Shown here one piece after another: positions 56,972 through 64,000 of a stretch of 64,000 nt of DNA. The stretch is from Apiosordaria backusii. Lineage: Eukaryota; Ascomycota; Sordariomycetes; Sordariales; Lasiosphaeriaceae. The stretch covers positions 186,001-250,000 of the forward strand of contig JAUKTV010000021.1 in the NCBI GenBank assembly GCA_030549205.1, in the 5' to 3' direction. Under the pieces are notes generated by a model. That model saw only the letters and a program-made list of their open reading frames with translations. It made no database searches and was not told where the DNA came from. Both the position numbers and the translations under genes were made by a program. Positions within the stretch are counted from its first letter, which is position 1. Each line of letters starts with the position of its first letter.

Positions 56972-58072
56972 ATGGCGGCACCAGCAAGCCTTCCAGCACT
57001 GCTGGACACGCTTACCAAATCGATCTCAACAACTCTCGAAGCAGCGCCAAAACTTGCAAACTTCGAATTGCCAAAAGACGGCATCTCTCTCCTCGACGTC
57101 AAGAACGAGCTGCTACTTTCCTACCTCCAGAATCTTGTCTTCTTGATCCTTTTGAAGCTGCGCCAGGCTAGAACTGGCGGACCAAAAGACCAGGAAGACG
57201 AACAAAACCTCGACGACCTAGTGGTCAGCAAACTCGTCGAACTTCGACTCTACCTCGAGAAAGGCGCCCGGCCACTGGAAGACAAGCTGAAATACCAAAT
57301 CGACAAGGTCCTACGGGCAGCCGACGATGCGGAAAGGAATACAAGGGCCGCAGAGGAGGTAGCAGCAGCTCTCAACGCCGAGTCGGGGTCAGAAGCTGGT
57401 AGCGACAACGAGGAACAGGAGGTTAATGATGTTCACGCTCGCGCCTCCGCCGCTTACCAGGCCCGCGCCAACCTGTCCGCAATTTCCCGCCCCGCTGGTG
57501 CCAAATATGCGAGCAAGGAGGGAGACAAGTCAGGAGTGTACCGCCCACCCAAGATCTCAGCGGTGTCGATGCCCACGTTTGACAAGCGGGAGAAGAAAGA
57601 AAAGCCATTGAAATCGGCCACACTTGACGAGTTCATTCAAGACGAAATGTCGTCTGTCCCCATGGCTCAACCAAGTATTGGTACCACCATCATGCAAGGT
57701 GGTCGCAAGATCAAGACAGCTACCGAGCGCGCCAAGGAAGATGAGAGACGCGAGTACGAAGAACGGAACTTTGTCCGCCTGCCCAAGGAGAGCAAGAAGG
57801 ATCGTGCGAAGAGGGGGATGACCGAAGGTCGCCGCATGAACTATGGTGGTGAAGAATGGAGAGGATTGAGCGAAGGGTTGGATAGAATCAGCCAGTTGAC
57901 CCGAGGAAAGAGCTCCGGTGGTGGCACCAAGGCTCTCCTGGAGAAGAGCCGGAAGAGAGGCATTGATACCGTGGACGGTCCGCGCGGAAGTGGTGGTGGC
58001 GCCGATATGGGCGAGAGATACCAAAAGAAACTGAAGATGTTGGAGAAGGGCCGTGGGAGAAATCGGAGGTGA
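56972..58072 (+). CDS. LCP5: U3 snoRNP-associated Sas10/Utp3/C1D family protein, Lcp5-like
   Basis: Nucleolar factor needed for 18S rRNA processing in the small-subunit processome. One exon, 366 residues, ATG following GGCGATA. Residues about 5-115 form the Sas10/Utp3 helical domain (ELLLSYLQNLVFLILLKLR, then VVSKLVELRLYLEKGARPLEDKLKYQIDKVL, quoted in part: LYLEKGARPLEDKLKYQ). The rest is charged: VYRPPKISAV, KPLKSATLDEF, RRMNYGGEEW and a very basic end (ERYQKKLKMLEKGRGRNRR in part). RPLEDKLKYQIDK and the PPKI segment are typical of Lcp5/neuroguidin. It converges on the monooxygenase-like gene with a 115-bp gap. Confidence 0.92.
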   Translation: MAAPASLPALLDTLTKSISTTLEAAPKLANFELPKDGISLLDVKNELLLSYLQNLVFLILLKLRQARTGGPKDQEDEQNLDDLVVSKLVELRLYLEKGARPLEDKLKYQIDKVLRAADDAERNTRAAEEVAAALNAESGSEAGSDNEEQEVNDVHARASAAYQARANLSAISRPAGAKYASKEGDKSGVYRPPKISAVSMPTFDKREKKEKPLKSATLDEFIQDEMSSVPMAQPSIGTTIMQGGRKIKTATERAKEDERREYEERNFVRLPKESKKDRAKRGMTEGRRMNYGGEEWRGLSEGLDRISQLTRGKSSGGGTKALLEKSRKRGIDTVDGPRGSGGGADMGERYQKKLKMLEKGRGRNRR

Positions 58073-58187
58073 GGGGCTTTTTTGCCTATCAAAATACAGT
58101 CTATACCCAAGTCTACCTAATATTGGCACATTCTTTTCGAAAATCGTTTCATCATATAGCGTTTCCCGTATCTGCTCCAAGCATAGC

Positions 58188-59762
58188 TCACAAGCTGAGA
58201 CCAGCGTCACGCCCCTCATCCTTTCTCGACCGTTGCCCCAACCCAGTTCTTATTCTGTCCTCAGTCTCGACCACGCGTGCTGGAAGTGCAAAACCAAGCC
58301 CGAAGAACACAAACAACGCCCATTTCCAGCGGAAAGGGTTGAAAGCTACACAGAAAACAAACCACCAAACAAGCTCGAGATACGTAAAGAACTCAAACGG
58401 TCCTACCGGAGATGCAGCTTTCAGTAACCTCGTCATGTCGATCCAGCGTTTCATCCAAAATGGACTCGGCCTGGTCAGAGGATCCACCAGAAACATGAGG
58501 AGTATTCTGGTATAGATACCGATATGCCAGTTACCAACCGTTCCGATGGCGTTCATGTAGGTGCAGTTGATACACGATATGCTTGGATGGCTTGGAGGGA
58601 ACGTCTGGAGATACCAGTTGGGCGGGTCATATGGCTTTTGGAAACATGAGCCTGGCAGGAAAGACGACAACTGGGGTCTTCCAAACCCTGTTGCCATCAC
58701 GACGATGTCCCCTTCAATGACGTCCTGTTTACCCTGTCCGCCAGGGTCAACGCCTTTTTCCCTTCGGTTGACCCTCACACCTCTTTCGGTGAACTGCTCA
58801 ATGTCGCACCTCACCCACTCGGCCTTATTCGACCTCAGCTTCTCCATAATATCCGAGTTCACCATCGGTGTGTCAGTGAACAGCCCCTTTTTGGCCGGCG
58901 CCAAGTCCTCCAGGTCTCTGTAAAACATCTTGCGGAGAAGCATCTCTGGTATCCAGCTCAGGAACGTCTCCTGTCCAAAGATGTTGAGGGCCAGCAGCAT
59001 ATTCCAAATGGGATTCCGCGGGATAATCCACTTGTCGCTCCTGGCCAACACGTAAATCTTCTTTGCGCCTTCTCGTGTCGCAAACTCGAGCGCCTCAACT
59101 GCACTTGCCCCGCCCCCGATGATGATCATCGTCTTGCTTTTTGCGTTTTTGCATGACGCAGATAGTTTGCTCGAGTGGTGAATCTGGCCCTTGAACCTGT
59201 CCATCCCGGGCATTCTTGGCACTTTTGGCTCGCCGCACGTTCCAATGGCGACGATAACCCCGTCAAACCTCCCATTGGATGGTGAATTGATGATCCATCT
59301 TCCTTTGCTGTCCTGATACATATCTTCAACCTTGGTGTTGAATTTCGTTCTGGTATCTAGACCATATCGCTTCCACAGGTCGCGGACCTGGCTGAGGATC
59401 TGCTGGCGGTCGGGGTAGCCTCTGTCCCATCTTACTGAGGGGTGGAAGCGGTACATGAGGGAGTGAATTTGGAGGCTGGAGGTGTCGTTCACGCGGGACC
59501 ATATCCCACCTAGATTGGAGGAGGAGCCGGACTCGAAGATGGTGACGTCGAAGCCATGGCCGATGCAATGGGCTGCGCTTGTTACTCCTGTAATGCCGGC
59601 ACCGATGATGGCGATTTTCGGTCTGGATGGGATGTGGGTGTTCGGGCTGGGAGGAGTTGGGGAGAGGATCTTGTCGAGGAGGAATTGGACTATTTGGAAG
59701 AGCAGGAGAATTGGGTGGAAAAGGAGGTCGGGAACCCGAGACTGAGGGGACTGCGAAGCCAT
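58188..59762 (-). CDS. Membrane-associated FAD-dependent monooxygenase-like protein
   Basis: Predicted flavin-containing monooxygenase-like enzyme, substrate unknown. One exon, 524 residues. An N-terminal hydrophobic segment (about 13-32, LLFHPILLLFQIVQFLLDKI) precedes the FAD-binding IIGAGITG (about 53-58). FESGSSSNLGGIW is the FMO-type GG-W block; FKGQIHHSS fits the FxGxxxHS motif of FMOs/Baeyer-Villiger enzymes; IIIGGGASAVEAL is the NADPH-binding Rossmann motif; VVMATGF is the ATG block. The C-terminus has two more hydrophobic stretches (YLELVWWFVFCVAF and WALFVFFGLGFALPA). No biosynthetic cluster neighbours are seen, so a detoxification or lipid role is as likely as secondary metabolism. 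Confidence 0.9.
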   Translation of the reverse strand: MASQSPQSRVPDLLFHPILLLFQIVQFLLDKILSPTPPSPNTHIPSRPKIAIIGAGITGVTSAAHCIGHGFDVTIFESGSSSNLGGIWSRVNDTSSLQIHSLMYRFHPSVRWDRGYPDRQQILSQVRDLWKRYGLDTRTKFNTKVEDMYQDSKGRWIINSPSNGRFDGVIVAIGTCGEPKVPRMPGMDRFKGQIHHSSKLSASCKNAKSKTMIIIGGGASAVEALEFATREGAKKIYVLARSDKWIIPRNPIWNMLLALNIFGQETFLSWIPEMLLRKMFYRDLEDLAPAKKGLFTDTPMVNSDIMEKLRSNKAEWVRCDIEQFTERGVRVNRREKGVDPGGQGKQDVIEGDIVVMATGFGRPQLSSFLPGSCFQKPYDPPNWYLQTFPPSHPSISCINCTYMNAIGTVGNWHIGIYTRILLMFLVDPLTRPSPFWMKRWIDMTRLLKAASPVGPFEFFTYLELVWWFVFCVAFNPFRWKWALFVFFGLGFALPARVVETEDRIRTGLGQRSRKDEGRDAGLSL

Positions 59763-60333
59763 CTTTAGTTGATGGGGTTTTGCTATGCTGGCTGTAAAGA
59801 AGATGGATTGCGGGTAACATCAATTTTATGTCTATTTTTTTTGCAATTTCTGGGGAGAAATCCTTTTTTTTTATCCATGGCTAACGCATCCTGCTGCTTG
59901 GTTCTGGTGTTGCACTGGACTCGTTGTATTACTTGTATGCTTGACGTCATTCAGGGTGCGGCCAGTTGACATGTGAAAATGTGTCTCCACAGAATTACAT
60001 GTGATATACAACAGTTTTTTTTGGTTATCCAAAGGTTGAAAAGAACTTTTAGCACCATCTTCCCTCCAAGGCAACATTCCATCAGTTCTTTGACTGTGGG
60101 ACCTATGATGATTTGGCCTTTAGTGGTGATAATAGGCACGTTAGGTAATGCTATTTTCGTCGAGTGTAGAGCTTGGAGGGTGTGGTTGGTGGTGCTAATC
60201 CCTACCTCTCTAGCGGGCAAAGATGTATTTATCTCTGTTTACGCTACTCGAAGGCATGATTGCTTAAGGCATAACACACACCATCTGAGTCACCGAGGTA
60301 AGATATAGCCTAAAAGTGCCAATCTCTGTGTTT
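59763..60333. other. Intergenic region upstream of the monooxygenase-like gene
   Basis: About 570 bp, probably the promoter of the monooxygenase-like gene on the left part. A frame at 59973-60308 (+) begins at ATA/ATG-poor sequence and lacks protein features. The third short-element copy begins at 60334. Confidence 0.5.
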
Positions 60334-60441
60334 AGTAAATACGAGTACTGACAATTGTTGAGCTTTTCTGGTGTTTTCTGTGGTACAAGGCAGCCACCAG
60401 CTAACTCAAAAAAGCTCACTTCAGCCAGGTTTAGTCATCAA
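60334..60441 (-). repeat. Dispersed short element, copy 3 (inverted, C:G to T:A mutated)
   Basis: 108 bp in the opposite orientation to copies 1 and 2: on the minus strand it starts TTGATGACTAAACCTGGC and ends CTCGTATTTACT. Compared with copy 2 it has six substitutions, all in the C:G to T:A direction, at CpG, TpG/CpA and CpC positions. I could not find a perfect target duplication; a partial GTGTTT match exists on both sides. It lies about 100 bp from the edge of AT-rich island 2. Confidence 0.8.
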
Positions 60442-60544
60442 ACATTCTATCAGTGTTTCTACTTACAGGCTTCCATGGTCTGTGCTTCAGAAGCCATTGC
60501 ACAACATGAAGTTCTCCTTTGTAAAATAAAAGCAATGGGTTAAA

Positions 60545-63494
60545 GTATAATGTATTCGTTTAAAATTTAAAAATGGGACGCTAAAGGTTTAATAATTTAA
60601 GTTCTTTAAGCTAGAGCTTTAACAATATTCCTACTAAGCTGCTTACTGAGCTACTAATATTATACTTACTTTAATAATTTATTATTATTAAAAATATTAA
60701 CGTCCTTATTAATATATAAATTAACTGTTTATATTATACTTTTAAAGCACTATATTAAATATTTTGGAATAGGTATAGCTAATTACAGGCCTAAGGGCCC
60801 TGTAATTAATGCTCACACACTAGCTCACAGTGCAGTGAAAGTCTTACGTACGATACCTATAACTTACTACTAGGGTATTAGATTACAGTACCTTATAAAT
60901 ACTATAGGATAGAAATATAGTAAGTAAATAATTATATTATAATACTAGCCTTTTATAAATCTACTATAATATTCTCTATAATAAAGTTTATATTTAACCT
61001 TTATTATATATTTACTGACTAATATATAGTACTTAATATATTTTAATAAATAAATAAGCTAAAGTATAATTTAATTAACTTTAAAGTTTATTAAGCCCTA
61101 TAAATTATTTACTAAATCCTTTATAACTTCTGATTTATAAGACTTATAAATTTATACTTTAATATAATAATAATATATTTATTTAATTATAGGCTTATTA
61201 ATTTTAAGCTAATTTAGTTAACTTAATAGTTAATTATAGGTTTTATAAGTAATTAAATTAATATAGTTTATAATTTTTTAAAAATTAACTTATAATTATA
61301 TAAAAAGGCTATAAAATTAAATACTTTTAACTTAAAGTATAAGTTAATATAAAGTTAAAGTTAGACTATTTATATTATTTATAATAATAAGGTTCAATAG
61401 CTTATATATAAAATTATAGATAATTTAATTTATTAATTATTAAAATATAAACCTTTAAATAGCTTTATAATAAAATAACATATTAAGTAAATGCTAAGTA
61501 ATTAATAGGTAAGCTTTATATATAAAACTTAATTAAATAATGGGTTTTTTACTTAAGCTTTTATTATATAATATAATAATAACTACTTACTATAAACTTA
61601 AACCTTATAAGGACTTAATTTAATACCCTTTCTTTTTTTATAATAAATAATAAGCTTAAATTTAAATTTAAAGCCTACTGTAATATATTAAAATTAATAA
61701 ATGAATTAATTAATTAAGAAATTAAAATATAAAGTATATAAAGTATTAAAGTTTATATATTTTTAATATTAAGTAATTACTTTTTTTAAATTAATTTATA
61801 AAAAAGAATTTAATATAAAAAAGATAATTTTCTAATTTATTCTTCTATTAACTTTTTCTTTATAAGCGTATTCTTTAAACTTAATAGATTTATAAAGGTT
61901 TTAAGTTTTTAATTAACTAATAATTTAATTAACTTATTAACTAATATTTACTTAATATTTAAATAGTTAATAATAATATAAAATACCTTAATTTACTTTT
62001 TAACTTAATAATACTTTAATAGTATATACTTAATATAATTATAAAAGATTAAGTTATAAATAATAATTATAAAGCCTATATTATTATTAAATAGTAAAGT
62101 AAAGCTTATTAAAATATATTTTAACTTTTTATTAATTCTTTTCATTTATAAAATCTTATAAATAGTTTTAATAAGTATTTTAATTTTAAGCTAATTATAA
62201 TTTACTTATATAGTAAAAAATGTTAAATTTATAGTTTTTGAAAGTTTTAAAAACTAAGCTTTATTTTATATAATAAAATATTATAATTATTAATAGTAAT
62301 AGTAATTAAAAAAATATTTTTATTTTTATTTTTTACTTACTTTAAGTTTAATAGAATTACTTATTGCATTAAAATTAAAATAAAAGTACTATTTTTAACC
62401 TTTATAAGCTTATAATTTATAAGCCTTTAATACTTTATTAAGTTTAATTTTTATATACTTTATAATATAATAAATTTAAGAATAGATGTAAATTTAAACC
62501 TTTATAAGCCTCTGGAAAATCTTATAAAAGTAAAGTAAATTTAGTCTTTACTTTAAAACCTTACTTTAATGTCTTTCTAAGAAGTGAAGCTTTTAAAAAA
62601 AATTTTCTTTTACAATGCTATATTTAGCGTTGGTTCTCTTTACAGTTAATCTAGTATGCTACTTAAACTGCCTAAGGCCACCATTATAGTCATATAATTA
62701 TTACATACTTATTACGTACATATTATATAGCTAAACCTTTTACTGTTAAGTTTAATAATAAGCTTATATAATAATATTGTAATTAAACCTTTTAAACACT
62801 TTCTTTATTACTGAATTACTTATAACTATACCGATAACTCCTTTACTAGCCTATACTAAGGTTAAGTATTAATACTTATATAAGGTTAAAAAGGATCTTA
62901 TTTACTTTTTTTTACCTTTTCTTTTCTATATTACCTACTATATTCCTTTCTTATATTACCTACTATATTAAGACTTAACTAATTATAATATTAAGTATAG
63001 GTCTATTCTATACAATTTAATAACTAAAAGATAGTACTAATATAATGCTAATATATAATTATACCAAAAGCCTATAAGTATAAGATCCCAATATAGGATA
63101 GTAATAAGGTTAAATTAACCGATATAATAATAGCTATACCGAAGAAAGATAGTAAGGAGCGAAATATAGGCTTTACTTACACTTAGAATTTGGCTATATA
63201 TAAGCTTAATACTTTATCTATCGAACAATATATCGAACTCTATCGATTTAGATAAAGGTTGATTAAGCTTAATCGAGGATTATAGATTAATAATAATAAT
63301 ATAAGGACTTGGGATAAAGTATTTGTATAGAAGGATAAAGTAGAAGGATAGTTAGTAAAGCTAATATCGATTGTAAGTATAATAGTAAAGGCTAAGATGC
63401 TTTAATAGGTAGCCAGTTTAATGGTATACCAAATAACTTGAAAATACTATTATATTAATCGTAAGTATCTATATATTACGTCTTGTATATATAC
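60545..63494. repeat. AT-rich island 2, probable RIP-degraded transposon sequence
   Basis: About 2.95 kb of nearly pure A/T sequence with abundant TpA and no usable open frames. It begins sharply after 60540. A less AT-rich patch lies at about 60780-60890 and includes a palindrome with 10-bp arms (60780-60808). Between 63061 and 63480 one + frame is nearly open, broken only by TAG/TAA/TGA codons. Both features suggest former coding transposon sequence mutated by RIP. The island resumes after the solo LTR at 63933 and continues to the window end. Confidence 0.8.
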
Positions 63495-63499
63495 CACTG

Positions 63500-63927
63500 T
63501 GTGACGAACCCCTGATCAGAACCTCTGAAAGGGATACACAGTTGAAGGTAACTTCTGATAGTAATGGTTCGGTGCAGCTAAACAGTGCACAACAAGATGT
63601 CTCAATGTAAACACAAGATACCGTGAATACAAGCTGTGATTGCATACTGCGGAACTATCTACAAGCTATCTAGTTCCTCCGTATATATAGACCTTTTCCT
63701 AGTCGTGCTCACCTTGCTCAGTGCCCCGAGCACACTGATCACTCCGCTTGGTCTGCTCAGTGCTCCAAGCAGACTGAGCATCCCGCTCAGTCTGTTCAGC
63801 GTCCTGAGCACACTGATCAACCGTTCCTTACCGTGATTGGCTCTCCTAGGTGTATTCCTGATTGGTCCTTACTTTCCGTGGTTCCACAACCAATCGTTAT
63901 TCTCGTCCATATACCAGGGTTGTGACA
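63500..63927. mobile_element. Solo LTR of a Ty3/gypsy-like retrotransposon
   Basis: 428 bp of ordinary composition inside AT-rich island 2. It starts TGTGACGAACCCC and ends CCAGGGTTGTGACA, so its termini are TG...CA with a short imperfect inverted repeat. The flanks carry the perfect 5-bp duplication CACTG (63495-63499 and 63928-63932), as expected for LTR-element integration. There is no internal region or second LTR in the window, so it looks like a solo LTR left by recombination. A TATATATAG box lies near 63680 and three 39-bp tandem units at about 63714-63830. The Ty3/gypsy label rests on terminal-sequence resemblance only. Confidence 0.85.
63714..63830 (+). repeat. Three imperfect 39-bp tandem repeats inside the solo LTR
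   Basis: Units start near 63714, 63753 and 63792 with TGCTCAGTGC, TGCTCAGTGC and TGTTCAGCGT, and each contains a GAGCACACTGATCA-like or AGCAGACTGAGCA-like core. They lie between the TATA-like box and the LTR end. Confidence 0.75.
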
Positions 63928-64000
63928 CACTGAACCTTAAGAAACCTTACTTTAATAAATAAGGTTTAAAATTAATAATTTAATAGCCTATTTATAATAT

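Noticed and set aside
1..64000. tRNA, rRNA, CRISPR or bacterial-type operons
   Set aside because: I scanned for tRNA B-box-like GGTTCGA sequences and repeat-spacer arrays; the only clear hit (about 17305) lies in HIS5 exon 1, and a eukaryotic genome is not expected to carry CRISPR arrays.

Overview
The window is nuclear DNA of a filamentous ascomycete, most likely a Sordariomycete and probably Sordariales (inference). The evidence is short spliceosomal introns with GTRNGT donors and CTAAC/CTGAC branch sites, a gene set of fungal-type orthologues, small secreted GPI-type proteins, and two very AT-rich islands that look like the product of repeat-induced point mutation (RIP).

Layout. 1-3.1 kb: no convincing gene. 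3.1-9.8 kb: DNA topoisomerase II and an MscL-type mechanosensitive channel ending in a zinc-ribbon-like tail. 10.2-12.7 kb: two divergent, related small secreted/GPI-type proteins. 14.4-19.7 kb: a GH76 (DFG5/DCW1-like) cell-wall enzyme, histidinol-phosphate aminotransferase and a CE16-type GDSL acetylesterase. 20.5-21.8 kb: a PD-(D/E)XK/Uma2-like protein of unknown role beside the first AT-rich island (22.1-23.07 kb). 24.0-31.7 kb: a glutamine-rich SSXT-like protein and a Gyp5/EVI5-like TBC Rab-GAP. 34.6-38.2 kb: a reticulon and a SUR7/PalI-family protein. 39.4-43.3 kb: nitronate monooxygenase, divergent from a bifunctional HPPK-DHPS folate enzyme. 44.2-45.3 kb: a secreted repetitive protein with Kex2-type KR sites. 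48.2 kb: a small unknown protein. 49.2-58.1 kb: ALG10, QCR10, MED4, a TM9/EMP70 protein and LCP5, packed with short spacers. 58.2-59.8 kb: a membrane-associated FAD monooxygenase-like protein. From 60.5 kb the window is a second AT-rich island, interrupted by a GC-normal solo LTR with a 5-bp target duplication.

The genes do not form one pathway or a biosynthetic cluster. Most are housekeeping: chromosome topology, transcription, rRNA processing, glycosylation, respiration, histidine and folate synthesis, and ER/Golgi/eisosome membranes. Secreted or cell-wall functions (GH76, CE16, GPI pair, KR-repeat protein) lie between them.

The least explained features are: (1) a roughly 105-bp dispersed element in three copies, two of them with perfect 13- and 14-bp target duplications; (2) the KR-delimited secreted repeat protein at 44.2-45.3 kb; (3) the divergent GPI-type pair; (4) the nuclease-fold-like gene by the AT-rich island; (5) gene-structure oddities, namely a GC-AG intron in the folate gene and a 9-nt last coding exon in QCR10. 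Intron boundaries were deduced by hand from splice motifs, reading phase and protein-family expectation; no transcript evidence was available.
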